Source: Talpa occidentalis (Eukaryota; Chordata; Mammalia; Eulipotyphla; Talpidae). Taken from it: a stretch of DNA of 64,000 nucleotides. A model generated the notes under the pieces. The model saw nothing but the letters and a program-made list of their open reading frames with translations. It had not been told where the DNA came from and did not search any database. The stretch lies in the NCBI RefSeq assembly GCF_014898055.3, contig NW_023603184.1, positions 34,657,359 through 34,721,358 on the forward strand, read 5' to 3'. Both the position numbers and the translations under genes were made by a program. Shown piece by piece: positions 38,251 through 49,745 of the stretch (position 1 is its first letter; each line of letters begins with the position of its first letter).

Positions 38251-40135
38251 TGAGGCTACTAGCGGGGGAGATAGGGTACAGTACAGTATTTTATGGTGGG
38301 GGTTCGGTGTTTTATGGTGGAGGATTATGGATGCTTTGGTGATCACTGATGTGATCTTAATCTGCATTTGTGGACCCAACGGCTCTCTTTTATTCAGTAT
38401 TTCAAATTTCCCACTGTTGCCTTCACGTTATATCCTGGGCAGCAGGTAAGAGGAGAGTTCACATGTCTCAGCCTCACAGGTGACTCAGCTTCCCTTCTTC
38501 CCTGTCCTCCTGAATGTCCCTGCCATGCTTCTAAATCAGTGTGTGTCCTATTCATTCCTTTCTCTCCTACATACAGTTCACAAATATTTTCAGTCTACTC
38601 ACTGAGATTTCTTTCACTCTCACTTCTTGTTCATATAGCACCCACTCTCCTTTTGATCTTGCCTTTATCATGTGTTTATTGGATTGCTGTCACCATCCTC
38701 TCATCTTCAGTTTTTCATCTGTGCTTCCCATCCTCCCCATTGTCACTAAATTTGAAACTAGACTCTAATGGCATCTCAGCAATTGAGGTTGTGGGTAGCA
38801 AAATAGGCTGCTTTCAATGTCGCTTTGGGCTGTTGCTTGCTTTGATTTAAGGTTAATGAACAACCAGTTAGTTTAAAAAGGACACTGATCTTCCTTTGTG
38901 TCCTTGAAAGCAGGAGATAGATCCCCAGGTGAAATATACTCTCCTGTAAGAGAAAGCTGTAGGCATCCTCGTCACCAGGTATAGGGAATTTATGGCTGAG
39001 AAGGCAGTGAACAAACTTTGTTGCTTCTTTTCTAGTCTATAAACCCAAATCTTTTTTTCCCCTGTCAATTCTTTGTCTGAAAGTTATACAAACTGGATGT
39101 TTTGTTCATTTTGCTGGTTCCCACAACTCTGGGAAACCTGTACGTGTAGAATTAAATTCCCCCAGCCCCAATCCTATTTGTCTTCCTACTGTCATTTTAA
39201 TTGTTTTATTAGCCAAAGAACCTAGACTGGGGAGAACCTAGATTCTTTCCCCAACAAGGCCAACCTTTCCAACTGAAGATACCTAAAATAACTAGAAAAA
39301 AAAAAAAAGAAAAAAAAAGAGTTTGAAAGCCTCAAAGAATTACTCAATACCGAAGAATATTTATTGGATAGAACATAAATAATTGGAAGCATTAGTGGCT
39401 GAAACATCTCTTATATATTAAAGGCAAAATTTAAGACTTCAACAAAGGACCAAACAGGACAGACAGAAGAAATCCTTATTCAGACATATAATGAAACCGT
39501 AGAAACTACAGAAAAACCCCAAGAGCAAAGCATTCAGAAAACAGTTTATCTTCAAGCAACTGGCAATTACAGAGAGCTGAATCCTCAATGGAGTGGGTGG
39601 AAGTCAGGAGACAGTAGAATGGAATCATGTATTTTTTGGGTGATAACTTCAGTTTTAATACTAACACTTGAAAATAATAGAAGGTTTGGTCTTGTAAACT
39701 TCAGGGGACTGTTGTGCACATGCAGTGAATTGACAGCTATGCAATTCCGCTTATGGAAATCAGTAACATACCTTAAACACAACCTCAGAATTAAAAACAG
39801 AAGCAGAAGCCAACCACTGTGATACCAATAGCAGTGAGAGGTTTTCAATTTCCTTCTTGACATAACAGTCAGAATCTAGTAGGGGAAACTGAAAGTGATT
39901 TCAGATTCTCATCCTGTTGTGCTCATTTGGGAAGTTTTTTTGAGAAGATATGACTGGTCAAAGGTGGTACAGCAGGATCAGAACAGCAAGTAAAGTTCAA
40001 CCACATTTCAGTATTTTCACTTTCTTTTCTTTATTAGTTAAAAGTGAACAGGGAAAATTAAATATTCTTTATATATTCACAGGGTATTCTGTGAAAGCAT
40101 ATATGCTTACATACATTATAAAAGTACCTGTTAAG
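38251..40135. other. No gene recognised
   Basis: Includes an A-rich run at 39298-39320. Plus-strand frames at 38368-38850 have no family resemblance. Confidence 0.55.
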
Positions 40136-40400
40136 GGGCCTCCCTGGTTGTGCAAGGGGTTAAGAAGCCAACCTTGAAGCTATCCGTTCAGCATGAGTTC
40201 GATCCCTGGCCAGGGAGCTACTCACATGGCGTAGCAGACCTCTCCTGACTTGCCCCCTGCCCCCCTCAGTGTGTATTTCAGTTAATGAGCCTGTTCTATT
40301 CCCCACTCTGTCTCTGGTGAATCCTCTCACTCCCTGCACCTCTGGCCTGTACCCCAACTCTTGTATAAAAATAAATAAATCTTTAAAAAAAAAAAAAAAA
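40136..40400 (+). mobile_element. tRNA-derived SINE, plus strand
   Basis: Head GGGGCCTCCCTGGTTGTGCA; B-box GAGTTCGATCC; tail AAATAAATAAATCTTT(A)n. No clear duplication. Confidence 0.88.
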
Positions 40401-40671
40401 ACTAAGAGCATTGAAATGCCCGAGTCCAGATTGAGTCCAAATATTTGGCTACATAGAATTATTATCATTTTAGTGAGTAGGAGTAATAATAAAGACTTTT
40501 AATGTAGTTTTTAATCTATAGCTAGAAAGGCATGTTTGCATTGCGGGCACTGGGAAACAAAGGTGAAGCCTCAGTACAGGTTAGATGTTTCTGTTGTTAC
40601 TGGAGACATTTCAGTATAGTTAAGCTTAACTAAAGTTGACAGCAGAGTTTAATTAAAAATTAATCATTCAC

Positions 40672-42042
40672 AGAAAATCCAGAAATAAACCCACAGATTT
40701 ATGGTCAACTAATCTTTGACAAAGGAGCAAAAAATATGCACTGGAGCAAAGAAAGTTTGTTCTGGGAAAACAAACAAGTTTGGTGCTGGGAACACTGGGT
40801 CACTACATGCAAAAGAATGAAGATTGACTACTACCTCACACCATGCACAAAAACCAACTCAAAATGGATAAAGAACTAGAAACCATAAAATACATAAAAG
40901 GAAATATAGGCGAAACACTACATGACATGCACATCAAAGACATCTTTACAGACACATCACCCAAAGCAGTGATAGTGAAGGCAAAGATCAGCAGCTGGGA
41001 CTACATCAAATTAAAGAGCTTCTGCAGAGCAAAAGAGACAATAACAAAAACAAAGAGAAACCCCACTGACTGGGAGAATATTTTTACATACAACATTAGT
41101 GATAAAGGACTGATCACAAAAGTCTACAAAGAGCTGATGAGACTCAACAACAACAAAGAAAATAATCCAGTCAAAAAATGGGCAGAAGAGCTAAAAAGAA
41201 ACTTCTCTGAAGAGGAAATGCAAATGGCCAACAGGCATATGAAAAAATGTTCAACATCACTTGTCATCAGGGAAATGCAAATCAAAACTACAGTGAGATA
41301 CCATCTTACACCAGTGAGAATGGCACATATTAAAAAAACTAGCAACAACAAATGTTGGCGAGGATGTGGAGAAAAAGGAACTCTCCTGCACTGTTGGTGG
41401 GAGTGCAAACTGGTCCAACCGCTATGGGGAGCTGTGTGGAGATTTCTGGACCTACTAAACATAGAGCTTCCATATGATCCAGCAATTCCACTCCTAGGTA
41501 TTTACCCAAAGGACACAGAAACATCAATTCCAAAGAACACCTGCACCCCTATGTTTATAGCAGCACTATTTACAATAGCTAAGCTATGGAAGCAACCCAA
41601 ATGCCCAAAAGTAGATGACTGGATCAAGAAGATTTTGTACATATACACAATGGAATATTACTCCACAATCAAAAAGATAAACACATGCAGTTTGCAGCAA
41701 CATGGATGGAGCTAGAAGGGATCATGCTCAGCAAAATAAGTCAGAAAGAAAAAGAAAAATACTGGATGGTCTCACTCATAGCAGGAATCTAGAAAACATA
41801 AATAAGAGACCAGGAAAAAGACTAATCAATACAAAGTAATAACCAAAATCAATAAGCAACTATAAACCAGAGACACACTACAGGGGAGGGGGGGAGGAGG
41901 GAGGGGCAGAGAGAGGAAGAACTAGAGTCAAAGTAAGGGGGGGGTGCAATTGTATGGGGAATTTAACCAAAATGAAAATGCATACATTGTACAAAGATGG
42001 AAAATGATGTAAGAATTATATAAAATATTAAAAAGAAAAGAA
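40672..42042 (+). mobile_element. Young 5'-truncated LINE-1 (3' end)
   Basis: Contains the C-terminal third of ORF2 (40843-41715) and a 3' UTR with a G-rich tract (about 41880-41945), then an A-rich end. The flanking duplication is about AAATTAATCATTCACA (40657-40673 and again at 42038-42055). Confidence 0.9.
40843..41715 (+). pseudogene. LINE-1 ORF2 C-terminal fragment
   Basis: 290 open codons of the L1 endonuclease/RT protein C-terminus, with [20 protein letters not shown], a Cys/His segment ([18 protein letters not shown]) and [16 protein letters not shown] frameshift near 41680 replaces the true end. Compared with the copy at 34946-34290 only scattered residues differ, indicating a recent subfamily. 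Confidence 0.9.
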
Positions 42043-42366
42043 ATTAATCATTCACATTATCTAAAACTCCCTTATGTTCATGTAAAAAATATTAAAAAAC
42101 AAAAAGAAAAGCTCCCTATGTTTCTAAGCAGAGTGACAGCAGGCAATATGAATCCAGAAGTTAAAAGTTCACAGCCTAAGTCCTGGGCTTGGCAAACAAC
42201 TTGTTACAAATTGATTCTCTCCTATTAAAATATAAGCCCTTAAAAAAGAATGTGCCTGCATGTATATGTCTGTGTTTTCATATACGTATATAATTTAATA
42301 TATATGTAAAAGTAATCAAATAATCTTTAAAGCAGCTTTAGTGTTTCCTTTATATCTGTCTTTGAA

Positions 42367-43380
42367 ATGACCATAGGATTAGCTCATGGAAAGGATAAGC
42401 CGATGTGTGGCTTGAATGAATGTGGGTGGCCTGTTGGGTACTTTTGGTCACAAAATCCCTTCAGCACTGCAGACCTCCTAAGTTGGAGGAGCTCTGTCCC
42501 CTCATACCAGAAGACTATTAGTGGGTGGGAGTCAAGTGGAAAATGTCAAGCTGACCTGTTCAGTAGTTGAAGTTGGGACATGGCCTGTGGACTAACAGTT
42601 TCAGGGAACAACTGTAAGTGCCCGCAAGGCCACGTGCACCCCTCATACCAGCAGGCTCCTAAGAGGATGGCGAACCTGTTTGCTTCTGTCTTCCTCTCCT
42701 ACCGCCCTAACTGGGCAGACATACAGTCGATGCTACAAACTTCACTAACTGTGTATGAGCAGAGAATGGTATTCAGGAAAGCCAGGGAGGAGGCTGACAG
42801 TCTCCATCGACAGGATAGATTATCCCCAGAGCCAGATATGGTTGTCCCAGTGGTAGATCCTGAATGGGACACCAGCAATGGAGGAATGGCAATGTTAGAA
42901 CTACATAAAAAATGTTTATTGGTAGGACTGCAGCAGGGAACAAAAAAATTTTAACAAAATATTACCACTCGAACAAGGAGCTAATGAGGATCCATCAGAG
43001 TTCCTTGAAAGAATTATTCCTATGTATACCAACCACATAGATATAAACCCAGATGCCCCAGAACATGCTCGTCTGATCACTATGGCGTTCATTACACATA
43101 GTGCCCCAGACATTAGGAAAAAGTTAGCAAAGGTGGACGGTGTCACAGAAGTGGATCCATCCCAGGTAGTGGACTTAACATTTAAGGTTTATAATAATAA
43201 GAGAGGACAGGAGACTGAAACCTGCCACTGTTTTTGTACAAAGAGAGCACAGGACAGGATTTCAGGGAAACAGTAACAGACGGAGATCTGAACCCAGGGG
43301 AAGTGAGCCCCTAGGGAGAAATCAGTGTGCTTACTGCAGGGAAGAGGGACACTGGAAGTACAGTTGTCCCAGATTACAGG
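42367..43380 (+). pseudogene. gag: ERV gag remnant, capsid and nucleocapsid
   Basis: Successive broken frames. 42367-42570 contains a capsid N-terminal match (PFSTADLLSWRS). 42580-42954 carries NWADIQSMLQTSLTVYEQRM and RKAREEADSLH. About 42955-43276 holds the capsid C-terminal homology region around EDPSEFLERI. At 43326-43367 there is one zinc knuckle, C-X2-C-X4-H-X4-C, starting CAYCREEGHW. A single knuckle is typical of gammaretroviral nucleocapsid. Stops at about 42570 and 42952 and shifts between segments show it is dead. Confidence 0.82.
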
Positions 43381-43966
43381 GAAGCAGCAGATGAAATAAT
43401 GACAGAAGAAAGGACAGAAGACTGAGGGCACCATGACATGATGATTCACGCAGTGGTTACAGGAGGGAATATGGAAGGAGTACACAGAACCAGGAACCAA
43501 GGAGAGAGGAAAGGAGACAAGTGACAGCAAGAGTAGAAGCTCAGGTGAAGATAGGAGGGAAGACAGACAGAGTAGAAGGAATCTAGAGCCGAGTACAGAG
43601 GAAAGGAGACAAATGATAGTACGTGGAGAAGGTTCAGATGAAGAATAGGGGTGACCAGGGGCTCCACTAGATCTAAAAGCGCCCCAGAAGGAACTGACCC
43701 AGAGACAAAATCCCATTGGTCATGTGAACCGTTTGAGGACTTGAGATATTTATTTAAGAAGAAGACAAACACTTGAATGTTACTGACTTCTTTTCCAGTT
43801 ATTGTTGCAGGATACCCAGGACTCACTTTTCTGAAGAAACCCTGAGATAACTAACATGCTCTAACCAATCTTCTTCCTTTCAAAGTTTAGGAGAGGTGAA
43901 ATAACATCTAGGATCACGCATATGCTGACAGCATTTTTTTTTTTCCACAGAAAGGCTTTCAATCTT

Positions 43967-44248
43967 GGGCCTCCCTGGTGGTGCAGTGGTTGAGCGCTGG
44001 GTTGCAAAGCTGCCCGCAGCCTCTGCATCACTGGTTCGATCCCCGGCTGCTCCCCGGCCACCGGAGGAGGGTCCCACATGGCGCGCAGACCTCTCCTGCC
44101 ACCCGCTGCTCCCCTCAGCAGTGTACTTTGGTCCTTCTGCCTGCTCTGCTCCCCACTCTGGCTCTGGTGAATTCTCTCACCCTTCCACGCTTCTTACTGT
44201 ACCCAGTGCTTGTATAAATAAATAAATAAATCTTTAAAAAAAGAAAAA
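43967..44248 (+). mobile_element. tRNA-derived SINE inside the class I ERV
   Basis: Duplication AGAAAGGCTTTCAAT at 43949-43963 and 44249-44263. Shows A-box TGGTGCAGTGG and B-box GGTTCGATCC, as in a pol III promoter. It interrupts the ERV between gag and the 3' segment. Confidence 0.93.
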
Positions 44249-45419
44249 AGAAAGGCTTTCAATGTTGATTTGGGTATTTCCTTTTAACTTTTTTTCTTTT
44301 TTTTTTAACTTTGAGGGTTTTTTTTCTGCTTGTTTTTGTTACTTTGGCCTGTGAGTGAAACTGTAGTTGTATGAGCTATCCCATGCATGAAAAATGGTAA
44401 CCAAAGAGCTCTTTGTGTCTATATGTTGTGTGTTTGTATGTCCTTTCCTTGTGTCCTTGTCTTGGCCTCTAGTGGTTGACAAGTTGGTATACATGGTGCC
44501 TATAGAAATTGAAAAAAAAAAAGTCTCCAGTTATGAGGAAAAACTAAAGATTATGGTTTGATTGTCAACATTGCACTACTGGACTAAGCTGGTGCCTTCA
44601 TAGAGATTGAACATTGTTGTTTCTGCTGTTTTCTGATATTTATGGCAAAGCTTCCCAGAAATCTAAATTCAAGTAAAAATTTGGTAGCCTGTCATTTGGT
44701 TGATCAAAGGAAATCTTGTGGAACCTCAGTAGAGCTCCTGAGACACTCCACAAAATTTCTCCCTTTCCTCCTGGGAAAGGCATTAGATGAATTTGTCCTA
44801 TTTGGCTTACCTAGTAAAGTAAAACTAGAAGGGAAGCATTTCTCTTGGGAAAAAAGGTAACACTTTGATGTGTGCAGAAATGTTCACATTGGTTTTCTAA
44901 AACATGTGTGCAACCTCTCAATACCTGATATATATGTAAATTGTCAATGGTGATTGTTGCCTTGTAATATTGTATACTTCAATGGTTTGATATCTACAGA
45001 AATTGTTTCTGGAGAAAATGGGGAGAAAAGGCCTCAACGGATTCCTATTGATGGAACTATTGAGAGTAAAAATTTCCTACACACACACAACTTAATAGAC
45101 CTGGAAATACACCTGATTTTTACTAAGTTTTGACATAATACTGGTAATTTTTTTTTTGCATTTTGTTCTGAATCCACAAAATTTTCTTGTTTTGAGTGAC
45201 TGGGCTCTGCAGCAAGGTTGCTTTTTTCCCCCGGCAAAGCTAACCTGTGTTTGCAATTTCTCTCCCCTTGATACCAACACAGCATAAAAATAGTGGTAGT
45301 AATCTTTTGCCACTTATCTCAGAGACTGTTTTTGCATAACTTCTATAGGGATTTTGTCTGCGTAAACTAAAACACTGGACATGAGTTTCATTGTGTGGCT
45401 TTGGGTGGAATCTTCCAGG

Positions 45420-45690
45420 AAGTTGAAGCAGAGCTGAACCAAGAAGAGGAGAACCTGTTGCTTTTTTCGTAGGGTTCCAGAGACCTCCAAAGAAGGTGAG
45501 GAAGCTTGCCTCCATTGGCAGGACTGGACGACCCGGCCAACGAAAAAGTCCTGGTACCCTGGAGAAGAGGAAAGCCCAGGTGGAGTCTGAGACCAACTTT
45601 GTTCTTGAAGCGTACATGGACCAGATGTCAAGAGTTCGCTCTGATCCTATGTGGAGTATTCCAACAAAGCCAGCTACAATTGCCGTTTAA
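45420..45690 (+). other. Unidentified reading frame in the ERV 3' internal region (plus-strand copy)
   Basis: Homologous to the frame at 53770-53405. The basic segment PKKVRKLASIGRTGRPGQRK and the tail VRSDPMWSIPTKPA are conserved, ending TIAV-TAA at about 45690. An upstream stop (TAG at about 45469) separates it from the preceding homologous sequence. One 3-base deletion relative to the other copy keeps the frame. Its coding status is uncertain. Confidence 0.45.
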
Positions 45691-45892
45691 TTATTCTGCC
45701 CTGTGATTGTATGCAAAAATGGGTAATATGGTTTAAAAGTAGATTTAGTTTGCAAACTTTTGCTATGCTGTTGAAACAATTTGGGATCAAGTTGAGAGAA
45801 CTTGTTTTTTTACATAAGTTGAACCAATTTTAAGAATTTTTTTCCCTGTAATTTTGACATATCTGCTGTCTTGTTTTGGCTAATGCCTCCAG

Positions 45893-45924
<32 letters not shown>

Positions 45925-46111
45925 GTCTTGGACTGATGAACTGTTTTTCCAGGAATGGAGGACTTTTGCTTTTCACAATGAACGATACCTGGAGAGACTG
46001 GTTTTCTTTCACATTGAAACCCGAAAAATTTTCCTCTGAGACTATATCCGAGCATCCATATATTTGATCTTCATCACCATGGAAATGGTGGCGAAAAGTG
46101 AAAGGGGGAAT

Positions 46112-46572
46112 TCTTAGGAGGAAAGGATGTCCTGAGGTAATTCCATATGGGCTTTGTGGACTCCACCCCCACTCCAGACCAGAGCCATGAAGACATTTGG
46201 AAAGACAAATCCCATCATCACCAAAGGGAGGGTTGCTGGGATCTGAGGGAGGAGTTAAGCTGCCAGGGCTGGTATAAAATCAGACACTTGGGTCTTTGGG
46301 GCACTCTTGGCTTCATGGCTCTTGGCTCGCCACCCGCTCCCAGTGTGGCATTGGGATTTCAGGTCGGCGGAATGGGTAGGACACATTTTAGGCTTTATCT
46401 CCCTCTTTTCTCCCTGACTTGTACATTTCCTCATTTCCCCTTCCCTTGTAAATAAACCTGTTATTAACCTTTTGTGTGTGCCTGCAGTTGAGTATTAGTA
46501 AGTCCCTTTTAAGTGCGCGGGTGAGGACCCCCAGTCAGGCAACCCATTTTATATTGGCGTTGCCCTGTAACA
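46112..46572 (+). repeat. ERV LTR between two internal regions
   Basis: About 461 bp. TATA-like GGTATAAAATCAG lies near 46270 and AATAAA near 46452. The right end is CCCTGTAACA; the left end TCTTAGGAGG pairs imperfectly with it as an inverted repeat. It is not similar in sequence to the 52-57 kb LTR family, although the internal sequence on its left is. No target duplication flanks it. The left boundary is inferred from the end of the polypurine tract. Confidence 0.7.
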
Positions 46573-48093
46573 GTTTGGCGCCAATGTGGTTTCCAAGTTA
46601 CACCCGTGGTTGACTAGCCCAAAGTAACTTTCCTTACGTGGTCACCATATGTGCACTAGGTCTGCGGGACTCGCAGTGTAATCTTTGTCGCAAGTCTTAA
46701 AAAGTCTGCTTCTTCCCCTCGTGACCAGTTCTCTCTTGTGGATGTGTTTTTGACCCAAACATATCCTCAACCATGAGCTTACACAGTTTTATTCCTAGCT
46801 TGAGTTATTTCATTTTTTTTCCGGCCTTGAGTTTAAGTAGCCTTTTTCCGTTAAATGTTACCACCAGTTTTATCAATGTAAATCAGTTGATAAAACCTGG
46901 TATATGGCACACGATTTTACTTCTGTATACATAGATGGGTGGTTTACAAGCCATCCCTTTACAGGCTGTGCTTCTGGGTGTTTTTTGGGTAATGTGTGTA
47001 AGTGCCTTTTGCTACATTCTTGGTTCTATGAGAGGTAGATGTTCTGCTTCACATACTGAGAATGTGCGACAACACATTCAGGCTCTTAGCTATGCAACAA
47101 GAATTCAGGCTCTTAACTTAGTTATGCAACAACAAAATCAGGCTCTTGATTTAACTATTAAGAGTATGAGGGATGGAAACTACTGTTTTTGAGTCAGCTT
47201 TTAAAAACATGCAGGATCAAGCTTTTAAAAGTATGCAGGACCAGCTTAAATTGGATGTGGTAGAGGCTCATGTGATGGCACAGAGGAGGGATAAACGTTC
47301 CCCTTCCCATGAGGACTGCAAGAGGGCAGAGTTAGAAGAGGAGGAGTATCATTTGTTAAATACCTTAAATACATCAGGACAAAGTCCTTCTCCATGTGAC
47401 AAGGCCCCTCCTGTGCAGACTCCTGAGGCTCCACGGCCTCCACTTAATAGACCCACTGAAACTGTTCCCGGTTTTGCTGCTGTCACAGCCTGGCAGAGAA
47501 AGTGAAGGCCCAGAGCCGGGTGCCTCTCTGAGCTGCGTGAGTGTGGCCATTAGTCATGTTTCAAGATCAAATGTGTGAGAACAAGGGGCATCAAGGGGAA
47601 TGGGGCCCCTCATATATGCAATTCGAACCTCCGTGATTTTCTGTACAAATGCCAATCTCGTACAGTTCTAGGAATTTTTCTTTTCTTTTTTCTTTTGCAT
47701 TCAGTGCTGGGTATTGTATCTTTCCTATGTCCCCTCTATTGCTGTGCTAGAGTCTACAGAGGACAGTCTGTCTGATCCATCTCAGACTCCCTCATGTGAG
47801 CACATTTTCTCTATAGTAGTTTCCCCCATATCTGTGTTTTCCATCTCCTGAGGTCAACAGCAGCCAAAATTGGCGTGTACTGGAACATATTTTAGAGAGG
47901 GAGGCTACATCCCCATGACGTTTATGACATATGTGGCCATAATGGGTCTATTCTATTACTAGTCATTCTTGGTTAGCTCTACAAGTGCCTAATTTATACA
48001 TTAAAACTTTGTCACAGGGTGTAGGGCAAGTGATTTTCAGGCTTTTCTGCCCTTCCACCATTAGGATTGCCCTGCCTGGGGCACCTGCATTTT
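46573..48093 (+). mobile_element. Second ERV internal region, class II-like, degraded
   Basis: Starts with TTTGGCGCCAATGTGG at 46574, which resembles the primer site for lysine tRNA-1,2 with one base missing; betaretrovirus-like ERVs use that primer. A leader of about 360 bases follows, then a gag-like start at 46935. A later segment (47690-47822) recurs at 63880-64000. The region ends at a SINE. Confidence 0.6.
46935..47505 (+). pseudogene. gag: Gag-like remnant of the second ERV
   Basis: Two overlapping frames. 46935-47192 begins MGG, giving an N-terminal glycine as used for matrix myristoylation, then a hydrophobic stretch and a repeat-like Gln-rich segment (IQALSYATR, IQALNLVMQQ). The frame shifts, and 47173-47505 continues with KSMQDQ repeats and a Pro-rich tail (PPVQTPEAPRPPLNRP). 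Its assignment as gag rests on position after the primer site and leader, and on composition. Confidence 0.5.
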
Positions 48094-48351
48094 GTTAAGA
48101 TTTATTTATTTATTTATACAAGCACTGGGTACAGTCAGAAATGTGGGAGGGTGAGAGAATTCACCAGAGTCAGAGCGGAGAGCAGAGCAGGCAGACTGAC
48201 AAAGTACACTGCTGAGGGGAGCAGCGGGCGGCAGGAGAGGTCTGCGCGCCATGTGGGACCCTCACCTGGTGGCCAGGGATCGAACTGGTGCTGCAGAGGC
48301 TCCGGGCAGCTTCGCAACCCAGCGCTCAACTGCTGCACCACCAGGGAGGCC
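48094..48351 (-). mobile_element. tRNA-derived SINE at the ERV/L1 boundary
   Basis: Common subfamily. It sits exactly between the second ERV region and the 3'-truncated L1, so it may mark or hide an older rearrangement breakpoint. The flanks CTGCATTTTG and GCCATTTTG are only weakly alike. Confidence 0.88.
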
Positions 48352-48359
48352 CCTGTGTT

Positions 48360-49745
48360 TGCCATTTTGTTTGTCTTTTTTGTGATTTTATTCCTTGCTT
48401 TATTCTGTTCTTCTTGTTCATTCCTCTGTTGGCTTTGGCCTTAGGACTTCTTGTAGAATTTTTTGGAGTGGGTTTAGTTGTAATGAATTTCTGGAGTTTC
48501 TGTTTGTCTGAGAAGGTCCATATTTTTTCTTCGTAGAGGAAGGAGAGCTTTGCAGGGTAAAGTATTCTTGGTTGGCATTTGCTGTCTTGAAGTTTGCTGA
48601 ATATGTTACTCCATTCTTTTCTTGCCCATAATGTTTCTTCGGAGAAGTCTGAAGTTAACCTGACTGGTTTTCCCTTATAAGTTATCTGTTTCTTCCCCCT
48701 TGCCAGTTTCATTATTTTTTGCTTGTCTTGGACTCTTGCAAGCTTTACTATTAGGTGTCTTGCTGTAGTTTTCTTTGCATTGTGCAATTGGGAGTTCTTC
48801 TTGCTTCTTATATGTCTATATTCATCTCCTTTTTCATGCTTGGGAAGTTTTCTTCAATTATCTCCTTGAATAATTTCTCAGTTCCTTTGTCTTTCTCCTC
48901 ATCTTTCTGGAATGCCTATAACTCTTACATTTCCTCTCTTCATGGAGTCTGATAATTGTCTGAGAGTCTCCTCATACTGCTTCATTTGCACTTCTCTCTC
49001 CTTTTCTCTTTTGGCTCTTATTATTTCTGTATCTTTAAGAGTACTGATCAGGGGCCTCCCCGGTGGCGCAGCGGTTGAGCGCTGGGTTGCGAAGCTGCCC
49101 ACGCGGCCTCTGCGGCGCTGGTTCGATCCCCGGCTGCTCCCTGGCCACCTGAGGAGGGTCCCACATGGCGTGCACACCTCTCCTGCCGCCCACTGCTCCC
49201 CTCTGACTGCTCTGCTCCCGCTCTGGCTGTGGTGAATTCTCTCACCCTCCCACGCTTCTGACTGTACCCAGTGCATGTATAAACAAACAAACAAACAAAC
49301 AAATAAATAAAACATGCCTCTATTAAAAAAAAAAAAAAGAGTACTGATCAGTTCTTCCATTTCATCGCTTCTGTTTTCATTGCTTTTCCCAGAGTTCTTT
49401 ATCTCCTCTAGTAATCTTTTAATCTCCTGTGTTTCTTTTCTTTCCTTTCTTAAGATGTTTCATTTTTCAGTTCAGTTATTATTTGTGTCAAATCCTTTTT
49501 TTCCTTTTCACTTTCTTTCTACTTTTTAATCACGATGATCATTCATTCTCTGATAGGCCGAGAAGTTCTTCGATGTCATTGTTGAGCTCTGCTCACTGTA
49601 CTTCTTTGTGTGGTGTGTTCTCCTGTGGGATTGCTTGGTTATTTATATTTTTTCTTCTCCCTGTTGTTTGCTTTCTAATTAGTTCTATGCGTTGGGATGT
49701 TGTGCCACTGGTGTTGGCAGGCATCTCTTTGGAGTGCGCCTTTAG
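48360..49745 (-). pseudogene. LINE-1 ORF1 remnant
   Basis: The C-terminal part (48787-48400) is well preserved: VKLARVQDKQKIMKLARGK, TYKGKPVRLTSDFSEETL and CQPRILYPAKLSF are the L1 ORF1p RNA-binding C-terminal domain. Further upstream KRGNVRVIGIPE marks the start of the RRM, and the Glu/Lys-rich region before it is the coiled coil. It is interrupted by a SINE (49052-49336) and several stops. Confidence 0.85.
49052..49336 (+). mobile_element. tRNA-derived SINE inside L1 ORF1
   Basis: Perfect 15-base duplication AAGAGTACTGATCAG at 49037-49051 and 49337-49351. Head GGGCCTCCCCGGTGGCGCAG; tail of AAAC and AAAT repeats. Among the youngest insertions here. Confidence 0.95.

Larger units (their letters stand above)
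42350..46111 (+). mobile_element. Class I (gammaretrovirus-like) ERV internal region, degraded
   Basis: Begins with broken gag (42367-43380), is interrupted by a SINE (43967-44248), and continues with a 3' segment (44280-46111) homologous to 53003-55350 of the minus-strand provirus. It ends in a polypurine tract, GAAAAGTGAAAGGGGGAA (46094-46111), right before an LTR. No 5' LTR was recognised upstream of 42350, and pol and env are essentially absent between 43.7 and 44.3 kb. Confidence 0.75.

Noticed and set aside
43970..44050. tRNA-like sequence with A and B boxes
   Set aside because: It is the head of the SINE, not a tRNA gene: there is no matching acceptor stem and the same text occurs in all SINE copies.
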